From assembly GCF_037975445.1 (NCBI RefSeq), contig NZ_CP150254.1:3718001-3782000 (forward strand): a DNA stretch of 64,000 bases, in the 5' to 3' direction. The notes under the pieces are model-generated. The model was not told where the DNA came from and did no database searches. It saw only the letters and a program-made list of their open reading frames with translations. This DNA is from Peribacillus sp. FSL P2-0133 (GTDB taxonomy: Bacteria > Bacillota > Bacilli > Bacillales > DSM-1321). The translations under genes and the position numbers were made by a program. Shown here in pieces: positions 19,948-30,931 of the stretch (positions are counted from its first letter, which is position 1; every line of letters starts with the position of its first letter).

Positions 19948-21000
19948 TTAATCCTGCTGCCTGCTATCCAATATGTTGTAAAGTTCTTCCATCTCATTCG
20001 TTTTTGAACGATTCATCAAAAGGTCAACAGCCTTTTTCACTTCTTCCCCATTGAATAAAACATCGTACAAAGCTTCTGTGATCGGCATGTTCACTTCGTA
20101 CTTTTTGGCTAGTTGATAGGCAGCTTTAGTGGTTCTGACACCTTCAACGACCATACCCATGTTTTCCAAAACTTCTTCAAGCTTTTGCCCTTTACCAAGC
20201 ATATTCCCAGCTCTCCAATTACGGGAATGAACGCTTGTACAAGTGACGATCAAGTCGCCAATCCCAGCTAAACCTGAAAACGTTAGTGGGTTAGCCCCCA
20301 TGGCCACCCCTAGACGGGATATTTCAGCCAATCCTCGTGTCATTAATGCAGCCTTGGCATTATCCCCATAGCCTAAACCATCCGTAATGCCGGCGGCCAA
20401 AGCAATGATGTTCTTCAATGCCCCTCCGATTTCAACACCAACCATGTCCGGATTTGTATATACACGGAAATTATTATTGATAAAGATGTCCTGAACCCTT
20501 TCGGCAGCCTTCATATTCTTTGAAGAAACGGCAACTGTTGTCGGGTGACGCAGACTTACTTCCTCTGCATGGCTCGGTCCTGAAAGAACCACTATATCCT
20601 TAAGCCATTCAGCCGAAGACACTTCTTCAATCATTTCTGATATACGAAGCAGTGAATCAGGTTCAATTCCCTTACTCACATGAACGATTGTCAATGGTTT
20701 ATCATGAGCCTCTTTTATCTGACCAAGCACTTCCCTGTAGGCTTTGGTCGGCACAGCCAAAATAATTATTTCAATCCCGGCCAACGCTTCCTTAAGGGAA
20801 GAATAACCTTTAATCCCCAAAGGCAATTCAATCCCAGGCAAGTATTTTTCATTCGTATGATTTTGATTTATTTCATTGATTTGTTTCTGATTATGTCCCC
20901 ACAATCTCACTTCATGCTGATTATCGGCGATTACGAGCGCTAAAGCAGTTCCCCAGCTCCCAGCTCCAATCACTGCGATACTTTCTTTATCTTTCACCAT
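19948..21000 (-). CDS. gpsA: Glycerol-3-phosphate dehydrogenase [NAD(P)+]
   Basis: Reduces dihydroxyacetone phosphate to sn-glycerol 3-phosphate, the backbone for phospholipids. The 350 aa show the dinucleotide site [12 protein letters not shown], the catalytic lysine region [13 protein letters not shown], and [19 protein letters not shown]. Start 21000 has AAAGGTGG; a longer in-frame ORF would overlap der. It follows der by 16 bases, as in B. subtilis. Confidence 0.95.
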   Translation of the reverse strand: MVKDKESIAVIGAGSWGTALALVIADNQHEVRLWGHNQKQINEINQNHTNEKYLPGIELPLGIKGYSSLKEALAGIEIIILAVPTKAYREVLGQIKEAHDKPLTIVHVSKGIEPDSLLRISEMIEEVSSAEWLKDIVVLSGPSHAEEVSLRHPTTVAVSSKNMKAAERVQDIFINNNFRVYTNPDMVGVEIGGALKNIIALAAGITDGLGYGDNAKAALMTRGLAEISRLGVAMGANPLTFSGLAGIGDLIVTCTSVHSRNWRAGNMLGKGQKLEEVLENMGMVVEGVRTTKAAYQLAKKYEVNMPITEALYDVLFNGEEVKKAVDLLMNRSKTNEMEELYNILDSRQQD

Positions 21001-21016
21001 GATATAACCACCTTTA

Positions 21017-22327
21017 CTATTTTCTCTGGCGTCCAAAAATTCGTATTGGTGTTCCTTCAAAACCAAAGGCATCCCTAATTCGATTTTCTAAAAATCTCTC
21101 ATATGAAAAATGCAGTAACTCTGGATCGTTAACGAATACAACGAAAGTTGGCGGCTTGATCGCTACCTGAGTCGTATAATAAATTTTCAAACGGTTGCCA
21201 TTGTGAGTCGGTGTCGGATTCATCGCAACGGCATCCATGACCACTTCATTCAAGACATTTGTTTGAACCCGGATAGCATGATTCTCACTAGCCTGATCAA
21301 TGACCGGTATTAATGTATGTGTCCGTTTTTTCGTTAAAGCAGAAAGATAAATGATTGGCGCATAATCCAAGAATAGGAAATGGGCACGGATATTTTCTTC
21401 AAAATCCTTCATCGTTTTTTCATCTTTCTCGATGGCATCCCACTTATTGACGACGATGATGACCGCCCTACCCGCTTCATGGGCATATCCGGCAATTTTT
21501 TTATCCTGCTCACGAATACCTTCTTCAGCGTTCAGGACCACAAGAACAACGTCTGAACGCTCAATTGCCCTTAATGCACGAAGTACGCTATATTTTTCCG
21601 TGCTTTCATACACTTTACCTTTTTTCCGCATCCCTGCTGTATCAATAATGACATATTCTTTGCCATTATATTTATAAGGAGAGTCAATCGCGTCGCGAGT
21701 CGTACCTTCAATATCACTTACAATGACACGTTCTTCACCTAACAATGCATTGACCAGAGATGACTTACCTACGTTCGGTCTTCCAATCAAACTGAATTTA
21801 ATGACATCATCAGCATAATCCTGGCCGCTGAAATTAGGGAAATGTTTGGCCGCTTCATCCAGAAGGTCACCAAGACCAAGTCCATGAGACCCGGAGATCG
21901 GGAATGGATCCCCAAAACCTAACGCATAGAAATCATAAATTTGATCTTTCATTTCCGGGTTATCGACTTTATTTACTGCAAGGACAACTGGCTTTCTCGA
22001 TTTATAGAGTATCTTAGCTACTTCTTCATCAGCAGCCGTTACCCCTTCACGACCATTCGTCATAAAAATTATCACATCAGCTTCGTCGATGGCAATTTCA
22101 GCCTGCTGGCGAATTTGTTCCAGGAACGGCTCGTCACCGATATCAATTCCACCTGTATCAATTATGTTAAAATCATGTGTCAACCATTCACCAGAACTAT
22201 AAATCCTGTCCCGAGTTACTCCAGGAACGTCTTCGACAATCGAAACCCGTTCTCCAACTATTCTATTAAAGATTGTCGATTTTCCCACGTTCGGACGACC
22301 GACTATCGCAATTACCGGTTTTGGCAT
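21017..22327 (-). CDS. der: Ribosome-associated GTPase Der (EngA)
   Basis: Essential GTPase for 50S subunit maturation. At 436 aa it has the tandem G domains unique to Der: first P-loop GRPNVGKST (residues 8-16) with DTGG and NKVD, second GRPNVGKSS near 183 with DTAGMRKKG and NKWD, then the C-terminal KH-like domain ([20 protein letters not shown]). GAAAGGGTG precedes ATG 22327. Operon with gpsA. Confidence 0.97.
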   Translation of the reverse strand: MPKPVIAIVGRPNVGKSTIFNRIVGERVSIVEDVPGVTRDRIYSSGEWLTHDFNIIDTGGIDIGDEPFLEQIRQQAEIAIDEADVIIFMTNGREGVTAADEEVAKILYKSRKPVVLAVNKVDNPEMKDQIYDFYALGFGDPFPISGSHGLGLGDLLDEAAKHFPNFSGQDYADDVIKFSLIGRPNVGKSSLVNALLGEERVIVSDIEGTTRDAIDSPYKYNGKEYVIIDTAGMRKKGKVYESTEKYSVLRALRAIERSDVVLVVLNAEEGIREQDKKIAGYAHEAGRAVIIVVNKWDAIEKDEKTMKDFEENIRAHFLFLDYAPIIYLSALTKKRTHTLIPVIDQASENHAIRVQTNVLNEVVMDAVAMNPTPTHNGNRLKIYYTTQVAIKPPTFVVFVNDPELLHFSYERFLENRIRDAFGFEGTPIRIFGRQRK

Positions 22328-22473
22328 TGCTATTCACCCTTTCTGCTACTATATCTCTGTCAAAGTCACGAAATTCATGAATGCATTTATTACGGTTGCT
22401 TTGCATTATTGATTTTCATCATTTCCTTTTAAAGGAAAAGGCTGTATCCATCATCATTTAAAGGAATCTTTCA

Positions 22474-22633
22474 TCAGTAAGAAAATCCTAACTGATGTTC
22501 AGTTAAACTCATCAAGAATTCACGGGCAGTTTGTCCACTTGACGCCCCGGTTCCTAAAGCGACGTGAAGCCGAACCCCTTCATGCTCAAACTTGATTATA
22601 AACAGCCCAAAAAAATGAAGAAAGCTTCGACAT
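22474..22633 (-). pseudogene. Possible frameshifted small gene of unknown function
   Basis: A good ribosome site (AAAAAGGAA) precedes ATG 22633 (MSKLSSF). The frame breaks at a run of seven T. Dropping one T joins it to FIIKFEHEGVRLHV, LGTGASSGQTAREF and LMSLTEHQLGFSY, ending at 22474, about 52 aa. The downstream half reads like real protein. Either the gene is broken, the run slips, or the true start differs. I do not recognise a family. Confidence 0.35.
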
Positions 22634-22825
22634 ACGGCTTCCTTTTTAATTGTTTAGAGCATTTTACGATTTATCTACAGACCTCTAACTATCCTATAGT
22701 AACAAATTTCTCGCCAATCAACAATGATTGTATGAATAAAAGCCTTCCAATTCCAATTGGTTCCATTTATACTTCTACCTTTTGATAAAACGGCTAATAC
22801 CCCATACCATTTTTCACCATACTCT

Positions 22826-23446
22826 TCATTGATTAAAATTCTCTTTTCCTTGTTTTGATAAAAATCTCGATTGGGATATTAAATAAATGTATTGGCCAAC
22901 CATTTCCAACATTCTCCACAGTATGTTTGCGCCCAATACCAGAACTGCATCATCATGCCATGGGTAAGCAAGGGCCACATAAGGTAAAGAGTGGTAAGCA
23001 AGTAATCCAGAATATATGATATCTCCCATCATCATCCCAATTAAAAGGACGAACAATCGATATTTCCAATTTTTAAAAAGTAATAGGATAAGATAATTCA
23101 GGAAAATACACAAAAGATAAGAGGGCTTCATGATGAGCCATATCGGATCAAGCAAAGAAAATAGTTGAAAACTGGCATAAGCGAGAGTGATAATAAGACT
23201 TCCGCTGATCAGTTCCATCATCTTGATGATTGATTTCTTCCTAATATATACACACAGTATAAAGAAAAGGTACGGACCGCTCAAATGAACGGAAACCAAT
23301 GGAACCTCCAGTTTATAGCCCGCTAATATCATAACGGCTAATAGATGAAAAAGAAAATCAAAACGAAAGGGAACCGTTTTCGGAATAAAAAACATGACAA
23401 TGACCCAAACTATCCATGAAATCCAATAAAATATAATTCCATCCAT
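22826..23446 (-). CDS. yphA: Membrane protein YphA/SeaA family
   Basis: 206 aa with about six hydrophobic segments and no soluble domain. Its place between der and fni and its general pattern match the sporulation-associated YphA (SeaA) of B. subtilis. The conserved-looking loop AYPWHDDAVLVLGANILWRM near the C-terminus is notable. AGGGGGGAC precedes ATG 23446. The molecular function is unknown; the family assignment rests mostly on context. Confidence 0.65.
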   Translation of the reverse strand: MDGIIFYWISWIVWVIVMFFIPKTVPFRFDFLFHLLAVMILAGYKLEVPLVSVHLSGPYLFFILCVYIRKKSIIKMMELISGSLIITLAYASFQLFSLLDPIWLIMKPSYLLCIFLNYLILLLFKNWKYRLFVLLIGMMMGDIIYSGLLAYHSLPYVALAYPWHDDAVLVLGANILWRMLEMVGQYIYLISQSRFLSKQGKENFNQ

Positions 23447-23558
23447 GCAACGTCCCCCCTTTTAGGAACATTATGGCTTGTTTATTCAAAGTATAAACAT
23501 AAAGCACGGCATTTAATGAGGAAAACCTTCCCCCTATCAATTAAAAGGAGGTGTGAAC

Positions 23559-23690
23559 ATGGGAAAAGATCGGCAAGAGAAGAAATTGAAAGAAAGTAAA
23601 CGGGTGGAGTCCGACAGGGACCAATCACTGGATCATAAAGGGGCAACAAGAATGGAAGGCCCTGAAGAGGCACGAAAAAGGAATAGTTAA
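23559..23690 (+). CDS. ypzI: Small YpzI-like protein
   Basis: One of only three plus-strand genes: 43 aa, very hydrophilic, MGKDRQEKKLKESKRVESDRDQ at the start then DHKGATRMEGPEEARKR. A perfect AAAAGGAGGTG lies eight bases before the ATG, and a strong bidirectional terminator follows. It resembles the tiny YpzI family of bacilli. No function is known; the charged, disordered make-up recalls small spore proteins, which is only an impression. Confidence 0.75.
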   Translation: MGKDRQEKKLKESKRVESDRDQSLDHKGATRMEGPEEARKRNS

Positions 23691-23704
23691 GTCTGTCCCT
23701 GAAC

Positions 23705-23749
23705 AAAAAGAAGCATCTCAATTCGTTTCAATTGAGATGCTTCCTTTTG
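23705..23749. terminator. Bidirectional terminator between ypzI and fni
   Basis: Stem GAAGCATCTCAATT / AATTGAGATGCTTC, 14 bp perfect, flanked by T runs on both strands, between converging genes. Confidence 0.88.
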
Positions 23750-23756
23750 TGGTCAT

Positions 23757-24815
23757 TCATTTAGCATACGCCGAACAATCAATGCCTCTTTGAGATAACC
23801 AATGATAGGTATTTCCTTTGATGACTAATTTCGATTTCCTTAATTCTGGGATATTACCGCACCCGAGTGCAGTCATGATGACCTTCAAATCTTCATGTAT
23901 GTAATGTATTTCTTTAATCAATTGTTCCAAGCCCAACTCTTTATAGATCTTGAGGAAATGTCCGGCCAATCCGACTCCTTTCGCTCCTAATGCCAAGCTT
24001 TTTGTAATTTCCAAAGGGCTTTGAATGCCACCCGACCCAATGACTGAAAGCTGTGGTGAAACATTAACTGCTTCGACAATCGAAGCGGCTGTCGGTATGC
24101 CCCATTCATTAAAATATCCGAGTATTTTTGCTCGTCTTTCGTTCTCGATTTTAGCAAAATTCGTTCCGCCAAACCCGCCTACATCAATGATCGAAACACC
24201 CACGGAATGTAATTGCCGCACCGTTTCCATACTCATCCCAAATCCAACCTCTTTTACGATGACAGGAATTCCGATCGTTCTGTTGATTTTTTCTATTCTC
24301 GAAAGGGTGCCCGCAAAATCCCTGTCCCCTTCAGGCATCGTCAATTCCTGGATGACGTTAATATGAATCTGAAGGGCATTGGCCCCGATCATTTCGCTTG
24401 CCCGCTTAGCCTGTTCGACTGTTGCTTCACCACCGAGATTACCAATCAACACACCATCAGGATTTTCCTTCCTTACAACTTTAAAAGAAGCTTGCTGGCC
24501 AGAATCCTTGATGGCTGCCATTTGCGATCCTACCGCCATGGCGATTCCCGTTTCCCGTGCTGCAATGGCTAGGTCACCATTCAATTTCTCGGTTTCAGGG
24601 CCTCCGCCTCCGGTCATGGCATTTATAAAAATTGGCGAACTTAATTCAAGTTCGCCAACTTCTGCTGTGAGTTTCACATTATTCAAGGAAATACCTGGTA
24701 AGCTTTGGTGAATAAACGAAATATCTTCTAGCCCGGTTTTATGCTGCTGTCCTGTCTTTAGTGCAAATTCTATATGATCTAATTTTCGTTGTTTTCTCTC
24801 CAAGGCCATCACCAT
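23757..24815 (-). CDS. fni: Isopentenyl-diphosphate delta-isomerase, type 2 (FMN)
   Basis: Interconverts IPP and DMAPP using reduced FMN, feeding the polyprenyl synthase HepST encoded elsewhere in the window. At 352 aa it has [37 protein letters not shown] with PEGDRDF, and the FMN-phosphate loop [20 protein letters not shown]. The first ATG (24815) has only a weak ribosome site; an internal TTG (LERK) is an alternative start. It follows ypfD by 7 bases. Confidence 0.92.
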   Translation of the reverse strand: MVMALERKQRKLDHIEFALKTGQQHKTGLEDISFIHQSLPGISLNNVKLTAEVGELELSSPIFINAMTGGGGPETEKLNGDLAIAARETGIAMAVGSQMAAIKDSGQQASFKVVRKENPDGVLIGNLGGEATVEQAKRASEMIGANALQIHINVIQELTMPEGDRDFAGTLSRIEKINRTIGIPVIVKEVGFGMSMETVRQLHSVGVSIIDVGGFGGTNFAKIENERRAKILGYFNEWGIPTAASIVEAVNVSPQLSVIGSGGIQSPLEITKSLALGAKGVGLAGHFLKIYKELGLEQLIKEIHYIHEDLKVIMTALGCGNIPELRKSKLVIKGNTYHWLSQRGIDCSAYAK

Positions 24816-24822
24816 TATTATC

Positions 24823-25962
24823 TTATTTTAGTTTTTTCAATTGATCACCGATCATTTCACCTAGCTGAAAGCCCTTCGATTCTTCTGGGAGCTCATAATC
24901 TGATGTGTTGTAATTGGATTGAGGTTCTTCAAGTTCCTTAATGCTTAATGATAGACGTTGGTCCGTTTCATTGACTTCCAGCACTTTCACTTTGACAGAC
25001 TGGCCTTCTTTAAGTACTTCTTGCGGTGTGGCAATATGCTTGTGCGAAATCTGTGAAATATGGACAAGCCCTTCTACCCCTGGAAAAATCTCCACGAATG
25101 CACCGAAAGAAACAAGGCGCTTGACGATACCTTCCAGTGTAGAGCCTTTGGCCGCTTTTTCTGCAATGCCTGCCCAAGGTCCCGGAAGGGTATCCTTAAT
25201 GGAAAGTGAAATCCTTTCATTATCACGATCGATGGATAGTACTTTCACCTGCACCTTATCCCCTTCGGAAACGACATCGGATGCCTTGTCGACATGCTGA
25301 TGGGAAAGCTGGGAAATGTGGACAAGGCCGTCTACGCCTCCAATATCCACGAATGCACCAAAATCGGTAATCCTTTGGACCACTCCCTCAAGCACTTGCC
25401 CGCTATCAATCTTATCCAAAACGTTTGCTTTTTGCTTTTCCTTTTGGTCTTGGACCACTGCCCGATGTGAGAGGATTAAGCGATTCTTGTCTTTCTCAAG
25501 CTCAACGATCTTGAATGTTAAAGTTTTGTTTTTGTAATCAGAAAAGTCTTCAACGAAATAGTCTTCTACTAGAGAAGCTGGAACAAAACCACGTACGCCT
25601 AGATCTACAACAAGCCCGCCTTTGACGACATCTTTAACTTCTGCCTCAAATACGTCTCCATTTTCAAATTTCAATTCCAGGTCATCCCATGCTTTTAAAG
25701 CGTCAATTTTACGTTTTGATAGAATAAGAGCTTCTTCTTCGACTTTAATGACTTCCAGCTCCAATGCATCACCTTCCGCAACGGCATCTGACGCCTTTTC
25801 GACATGCAGGCTTGAAAGCTCACTGATGGGTATGATTCCATCCGTCTTGCTGTTTTCCACATCGACAATGACCTGTTTTTCTTCTACCTTTGAAACGGTT
25901 GCTTTAACTTGATCCCCTACTTTGTAATTGTTCACTTCTACCTGGTTCATATCTTCTGTCAT
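24823..25962 (-). CDS. ypfD: S1 RNA-binding domain protein YpfD (S1 homologue)
   Basis: 379 aa composed of four S1 (OB-fold) repeats, with the typical endings [28 protein letters not shown] and [11 protein letters not shown]. It is shorter than the six-repeat S1 of enterobacteria and equals B. subtilis YpfD. Binding of single-stranded RNA is expected, but its role on the ribosome is not established. Start 25962 (MTEDMNQ) is set by AAGGAGGAG; a longer in-frame start upstream has no support. Confidence 0.93.
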   Translation of the reverse strand: MTEDMNQVEVNNYKVGDQVKATVSKVEEKQVIVDVENSKTDGIIPISELSSLHVEKASDAVAEGDALELEVIKVEEEALILSKRKIDALKAWDDLELKFENGDVFEAEVKDVVKGGLVVDLGVRGFVPASLVEDYFVEDFSDYKNKTLTFKIVELEKDKNRLILSHRAVVQDQKEKQKANVLDKIDSGQVLEGVVQRITDFGAFVDIGGVDGLVHISQLSHQHVDKASDVVSEGDKVQVKVLSIDRDNERISLSIKDTLPGPWAGIAEKAAKGSTLEGIVKRLVSFGAFVEIFPGVEGLVHISQISHKHIATPQEVLKEGQSVKVKVLEVNETDQRLSLSIKELEEPQSNYNTSDYELPEESKGFQLGEMIGDQLKKLK

Positions 25963-26175
25963 TACTAACTCCTCCTTAACCCATGACTGATCAGCAAATT
26001 TCCTCTTCATCGGCCACATATTTTATTTAAGTGGTTCAATAAAAACACTTTCCTAATAAAGATAAAAACAGTTTTTTTAGAGTAATAAAGTTATATTCCT
26101 TTTCATCTGCAATAAGGAACAATACCCTTATTTTATAAATTCTAACAAAAACAGAAAATTGTCAAGTATGAAGGA

Positions 26176-26763
26176 CTATTTATGCTCGGAAATCAATTTC
26201 CGAATATGGTCCATGATGATTTTTGTAGCTTCATCGGCTGATATTTTCTGTTCGCGATATTCGGTAAAATTTATTGGAGGACCGTAAACGACTTTCAACG
26301 GACGCAAAAATTTATACGGGCCGATGATTGCACACGGTATGATAACGGCATCAGACCGCAACGCGAAAAATCCAGCCCCCGCCAAACCTTCTCCCAATTC
26401 ACCAGTTTTACTTCTGGTTCCCTCGGGAAACAGACCAATCGCCTTGCCTTCCTTCAAAAGCTTCAAACCTTTTCTAAGGGATTCCCGATCGCTATTGCCC
26501 CGCTTCACGGGAAATGCATTTACTCTGGGTAATATACCCTTTAAAATAGGTGCTTGAAACAACTCTTCTTTCGCCATGAAATGGATATCCCTTGGAGATG
26601 TCATGCCAACTATGGGCGGATCCAAATTATCAATGTGATTGGCACAGATCAATACTCCGCCCTCTTTAGGGATATGTTCCTTTCCGAGCGCTTTAACCCT
26701 AAACGAAGGCATTAAAATGCCTTTTACGACGTTCTTGGCAAATGTGTAAAAATCCAATGTCAT
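26176..26763 (-). CDS. plsC: 1-acyl-sn-glycerol-3-phosphate acyltransferase
   Basis: Adds the second acyl chain to lysophosphatidic acid at the membrane. The 195 aa contain the four acyltransferase blocks: [10 protein letters not shown] (HX4D catalytic pair), [25 protein letters not shown], and [11 protein letters not shown]. Its ATG overlaps the cmk stop as ATGA, so the two are translationally coupled. The genome may encode more than one PlsC-like enzyme; which is the main one cannot be told from here. Confidence 0.9.
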   Translation of the reverse strand: MTLDFYTFAKNVVKGILMPSFRVKALGKEHIPKEGGVLICANHIDNLDPPIVGMTSPRDIHFMAKEELFQAPILKGILPRVNAFPVKRGNSDRESLRKGLKLLKEGKAIGLFPEGTRSKTGELGEGLAGAGFFALRSDAVIIPCAIIGPYKFLRPLKVVYGPPINFTEYREQKISADEATKIIMDHIRKLISEHK

Positions 26764-27434
26764 CTTTTCCTCTCTTCTATTAAAGACATGATACTTTCTG
26801 CAACTTCCTGAATCGATAATGAAGTCGTATCGATTTCGATAGCATCCGCTGCCTTTTTCAGTGGCGATACCTCGCGCTCGGAGTCCAGCTTGTCCCGTGT
26901 TGCGATTTCTTCCCTTAATTTTTCGATATCTGATGGAAAACCTTTCGATATATTTTCCTGATGCCTCCGCTGTGCCCTTTCATCCACAGAAGCGATTAGA
27001 AATACCTTTACTTCGGCGTTTGGCAAAACATGCGTACCGATGTCCCTGCCATCCATGACGACACCGCCATTTTCACCAAAGATTTGCTGCCTGCGAACCA
27101 ATTCTTCCCGGATGCTCCGGTGCTTTGCAACTTCCGAAACGGAACCAGTCACTTCATTGTTCCTGATCTGGGCTGTCACGTCCTCATTATCCAAGAACAC
27201 TAACTGTCCGTTTTCACTTGGTCTTAATTCGATTTCCGTATTGATGAGAACTTCTGATAATGCTTGTTCATCATCCAGGCGAATCTTTTGATTAAGGGCC
27301 TTATAGGTAAGGGCCCTGTACATTGCACCTGTATCCACATATATGTAATTGAACTTTTCTGCAACAATTTTAGCAACCGTGCTTTTTCCAGCAGCAGCTG
27401 GTCCATCGATTGCGACTGATAATTTTTTTTCCAT
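26760..27434 (-). CDS. cmk: Cytidylate kinase
   Basis: Phosphorylates CMP and dCMP. The 224 aa begin [19 protein letters not shown] (P-loop) and include [24 protein letters not shown] and RAQRRHQE. The start at 27434 follows GGGAGGA; an in-frame ATG 27 bases earlier overlaps the ribosome site region. Coupled to plsC downstream. Confidence 0.96.
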   Translation of the reverse strand: MEKKLSVAIDGPAAAGKSTVAKIVAEKFNYIYVDTGAMYRALTYKALNQKIRLDDEQALSEVLINTEIELRPSENGQLVFLDNEDVTAQIRNNEVTGSVSEVAKHRSIREELVRRQQIFGENGGVVMDGRDIGTHVLPNAEVKVFLIASVDERAQRRHQENISKGFPSDIEKLREEIATRDKLDSEREVSPLKKAADAIEIDTTSLSIQEVAESIMSLIEERKR

Positions 27435-27604
27435 AAATCCTCCCAAGAATCCTACAATCATGCTGATTATTTAGTACCCTTTCATTTTATCACAACTAGC
27501 GGGAAAATCATTAATAAAAGGGATGTGTACTTTCAAAATAACCTTTGTTCTTTTCTTGATCGCTACAGCCATCAAAAGTTATCCTTTACCTGAAAATCTT
27601 CATA

Positions 27605-27627
27605 CAAAAAAAGCGGATCACCGCTTT
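27605..27627 (-). terminator. Terminator overlapping ypfB stop
   Basis: Short stem AAAGCGG-TGAT-CCGCTTT followed by a T run on the minus strand; the stem includes the ypfB stop codon. Confidence 0.7.
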
Positions 27628-27811
27628 ACTTTTGGGTCCCATTGAATGTTTCAATGATTTTCGTATAATTATTGCTGGTGACACCTTCATACCTCGAGAG
27701 CTTGGTCAAATCAAAGATTTGATCCTCCCTGCTCAAAAGGAACTGGAAAAAAAATAAGCAGGCCAATTGGATGACGATCACTTTAATTAATAGTCTTTCA
27801 AATGTTTTCAT
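27626..27811 (-). CDS. ypfB: Small membrane protein YpfB (DUF5359)
   Basis: 61 aa with one N-terminal membrane helix (LLIKVIVIQLACLFFFQFLL) and an external tail LSRYEGVTSNNYTKIIETF. Position between ypfA and cmk fits YpfB. Start 27811 has TGGAGGGTG upstream. Function unknown. Confidence 0.72.
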   Translation of the reverse strand: MKTFERLLIKVIVIQLACLFFFQFLLSREDQIFDLTKLSRYEGVTSNNYTKIIETFNGTQK

Positions 27812-27877
27812 AAGCCGCACCCTCCATCCGTTTATATTAGCAGTATGGATGGAATCGCTGTTTTTCATTCAATCATG

Positions 27878-28490
27878 TTAAACATACAGGCCTTTTTTCT
27901 TTAAATCCACCTGTTTTTCAAATATAAATCTCATTACTGTCTGTACATCATTTTTAGCAGGATCAATGCGAATGACTTTACTTTTTAGCCTTAAATAATG
28001 AATCTCACCTGATTTTAACGCTAGCGCCATCCAGGTATAATTGCGAAACCGATTGAATATTAGTTCCTTTTAAAAGCCTTATCGAAGCTCCGCCTGCACT
28101 GATATCCTCCGTTAATGCGCGAAAAGGGTTAAACTCGGTATGTTCTGGATGAATGGCTGTATCCAAGGTTACATCCAGGCGCATGTATTGCCTCCTTTGG
28201 ATTTTCACAAACGTTTCTGCTTCGGGCAGCAATAGTTGCATCATGGGTATTCTACCTTTCACTTTTCCAAGCACTTCTGAATCGAATACATAAACAGCCT
28301 GCCCTTCATTGGAAAATGTGACTTTGAACTTCGTCCCATCCATGAGAAATGCTATTTTTCCAGTCCCTACATTGATGGGAAAGTCGGTATATACACAACC
28401 CGGTCCCATTTCGACAACCATACAATTGAACTTTTCCTTCTGTTGTGAGTATTTCGGTTCGAGCATTAATATATCACCAATTTTAACCAT
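27878..28490 (-). pseudogene. ypfA: c-di-GMP receptor YpfA (PilZ), frameshifted
   Basis: The open frame from 28490 gives 161 aa, stopping at 28005. It has a YcgR-like N-terminal domain and the start of a PilZ domain, with the c-di-GMP motifs RRQYMR (RxxxR) and DISAGG (DxSxxG) intact. The reading TWMALALKSGEIHYLRLKSKVIRI continues in another frame to a stop at 27878. Restoring one TA in the TATA run near 28036-28039 joins the frames into 204 aa, close to the B. subtilis YpfA/MotI length of about 217. In B. subtilis the protein brakes the flagellar motor when bound to c-di-GMP. Real mutation, phase switching or sequencing error cannot be told apart here. Confidence 0.75.
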
Positions 28491-28590
28491 CGTCGTCCAC
28501 GTCCTTTTTGATCGGAATGAAACTGCATAATATTACCTACTATTTTTCCTATATAATCCAATTATCTTTAAATTATTATGTCATGAAATA

Positions 28591-28623
28591 AGAAAAAGGG
28601 AAAGTGACCAAGCACATTTCCCT
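28591..28623 (-). terminator. Terminator after ypeB
   Basis: Imperfect stem AGGGAAA(T)GTG / CACTTTCCCT followed by TTTTTCTTATTT on the minus strand. Confidence 0.65.
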
Positions 28624-28648
28624 ACAACTAATGATTCATTTTTTAAAA

Positions 28649-30004
28649 TTAAATTATATTCTCGTATATCGGTTCGGAGTTCTTTAATTTTTCCACCTTT
28701 TCTTCTTGACCGGTATCTGCATTAATGAAAATACGGTAGGTATCATCTTTAATCGTACCGAGAAATTCATAACAAAGAACTTCTTCACCGATATCATTGA
28801 TGATTAACGCCTTTCCTTCTTCCATTATTTTTACATTATTGTTGATTTTGTCCTTAGCTTCTTTTTCGGATATATTCGGATTCCCTATTTCCCTGGTTTT
28901 ATGTGATTTTAAATACTCGTCGGCTGAAAACCCTATAACGGATCCATCATCCAATGCGATTTTGACCTTGACTGAATCTGGATAAATCTTGACGCCATTT
29001 TCTGATGTTACGAAATTCAATAATGCGATATTATCGTATTGAGCACTTTCAAATAATTCAAGTGAACTGAAATCATGTTCCTTTAAAAACTCTTCGGCTT
29101 TTGTATAGGCTTGATTCAAATCAATATTTGTTTTGTTCACGTCCCTATTATTGATATACCAAATAGGGTAACCGCCTTTTTTTGTCAAATCCATATTCAA
29201 TTCGGTGTCGGAATCTTTATCGAGGATGCTCACACTATAAAATCCAAAATCGGAACCTTTTCCGTTCTCTTCCACATTCACCTTCAAATTCTTGCTTTTT
29301 GAATGTGCATAGTTTTTTGCCGTCGCAATTGCTTCTTCTTTAGTAATGGTTTCACCTTGCAAATTTTTGAAATTTTCATCCCTCTGTTGTGCAGAAGTAA
29401 AAGTCGGATTCATCTCATTCGTTTCCCCGTACCCAGATACTTTTTTCTCTACAGTCTTTAATCCGTCGATGATCGTGTTATCCGAATTTTCTTTCCCTGA
29501 TGCAAGAGCCATTTCGACATCCATCCATCTTAAATTGTTTTTAAGGACTAGATACTGCACTTTTCTTAACTCGCCCTGGATGTCCCCGGCCTGTGTGTAC
29601 AAGGATTGGAGAGTCGCATATTCCTTATCATTCAATGGTTCTTTTTCAAGGTCACGCACCGCTGTTTTATAACTGAAGTCCGCAATTTTAGATAAAAGTT
29701 CCTCTGTCTTATTAAAAGGAAGCAAGGTCAATGGCAACTGCCCGACATCACTTTGGGCTTCGGAAGTGATACGCCAAACATCTGTTAAAGCCGGACTTAA
29801 TGAATAACGTGAATTCATGGCCAAAGTACTGCCGACCTTATCGTGCAATAAATCCACTTGATAGCTTAAATCATGAAAGGCTCGCTGATACGTATTTTCA
29901 GCGTTGATTAATATAGCATTTTTTTCCTTATGTTCTTGATAGCCCCAGAATGCAGTTCCCGCAACAACTACAACAAGCAGGGCAATCACTATATTCCTGA
30001 TCAT
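28649..30004 (-). CDS. ypeB: Germination protein YpeB
   Basis: 451 aa partner of the cortex lytic enzyme SleB; each stabilises the other in the dormant spore. It has an N-terminal signal-anchor (IVIALLVVVVAGTAFWGY), a helical middle, and C-terminal PepSY-like repeats (TKEEAIATAKNYA, AYTKAEEFL, SEKEAKDKI). It lies 14 bases after sleB in the standard sleB-ypeB operon, expected to be forespore-expressed; I did not find a clear SigG promoter. Confidence 0.93.
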   Translation of the reverse strand: MIRNIVIALLVVVVAGTAFWGYQEHKEKNAILINAENTYQRAFHDLSYQVDLLHDKVGSTLAMNSRYSLSPALTDVWRITSEAQSDVGQLPLTLLPFNKTEELLSKIADFSYKTAVRDLEKEPLNDKEYATLQSLYTQAGDIQGELRKVQYLVLKNNLRWMDVEMALASGKENSDNTIIDGLKTVEKKVSGYGETNEMNPTFTSAQQRDENFKNLQGETITKEEAIATAKNYAHSKSKNLKVNVEENGKGSDFGFYSVSILDKDSDTELNMDLTKKGGYPIWYINNRDVNKTNIDLNQAYTKAEEFLKEHDFSSLELFESAQYDNIALLNFVTSENGVKIYPDSVKVKIALDDGSVIGFSADEYLKSHKTREIGNPNISEKEAKDKINNNVKIMEEGKALIINDIGEEVLCYEFLGTIKDDTYRIFINADTGQEEKVEKLKNSEPIYENII

Positions 30005-30018
30005 TTTCCTTCACCTCT

Positions 30019-30858
30019 TTACTTACAAAAGATATGTTTTCCGATTCTTTTAATTTGTTCCCTTGACCAGATCCATTTGCTTGTTGCTGTATTAGGATTA
30101 AAGTAATATTCTGCATTACCGCTTGGATCCCACCCGTTGATAGCATCCACCACGGCTTCTTTCGCCCTTTCGTTCGGTGTCAGCCAAATCTGCCCATCCG
30201 CAACAGCCGTAAAGGCCCCAGGTTCAAAAATCACTCCCGAAATGGTATTAGGAAAGGCAGCACTTTCCACTCTATTCAGAATTACTGCTGCAACAGCAAC
30301 CTGACCAGTATATGGCTCCCCTCGTGCCTCTCCATAAACGGCATTGGCCATCAGCTGAATATCGTTTTGAGAATATCCTCCTGGAAGATTGGCTGATGTC
30401 GTTGTTTTGGAAGGGGCCTTTCCGGAAGCGGCCCCTCCGGAAGTAGATTTATTTCCTTTCGCTTTTACCTGTTTTTCAATGGGGACTCCCCCATAATAGG
30501 TGAACTCGTTCCCTTTATTGATCTGTTCGTGAACAAATTGTTTATTGAAATTAGACGCATTCGTCAACTTCTGTTTTGTTGTTGTCCCTGCCAAACCATC
30601 GATTGGAAGCCCGAAATCTTGTTGAAAGTTTCGAAGTGCCCAATAAGTGCCCCATCCATAGGCTCCATCAATCTTGCCTTTATAGTAACCGATGTTTTGC
30701 AGGCGTGCCTGCAGCTCAATTACATCATCCCCAACCGCACCCTTTTGAATGACTTGGCCCGAAAAGGCATTTGTTCTTGTTTCCGGGTAAATTACGAAAC
30801 ATATAGTTATACACGAAAACAGCAAAAGCCATTTCCATTTTGACGAAATTCCTTTCAT
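30019..30858 (-). CDS. sleB: Spore cortex-lytic enzyme SleB
   Basis: Lytic transglycosylase that cleaves muramic-lactam-containing cortex during germination. The 279 aa show a signal peptide (cut near TRTNAFS, about 30-33), a peptidoglycan-binding repeat domain (41-100, VGDDVIELQARLQNIGYY...), a Ser/Gly/Thr-rich linker (135-158), and the catalytic Hydrolase_2 domain from about 163 with the proposed catalytic glutamate in YGEARGE (177). Start 30858 has GAGGAGTG; a GTG nine bases earlier lies within that site. Confidence 0.95.
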   Translation of the reverse strand: MKGISSKWKWLLLFSCITICFVIYPETRTNAFSGQVIQKGAVGDDVIELQARLQNIGYYKGKIDGAYGWGTYWALRNFQQDFGLPIDGLAGTTTKQKLTNASNFNKQFVHEQINKGNEFTYYGGVPIEKQVKAKGNKSTSGGAASGKAPSKTTTSANLPGGYSQNDIQLMANAVYGEARGEPYTGQVAVAAVILNRVESAAFPNTISGVIFEPGAFTAVADGQIWLTPNERAKEAVVDAINGWDPSGNAEYYFNPNTATSKWIWSREQIKRIGKHIFCK

Positions 30859-30931
30859 CAAAAACACTCCTCTTTTTCTTGAATTAATGTAATTCTATTT
30901 TCTTCTTTTCGGGTTTTTTTATTCCAAACAT

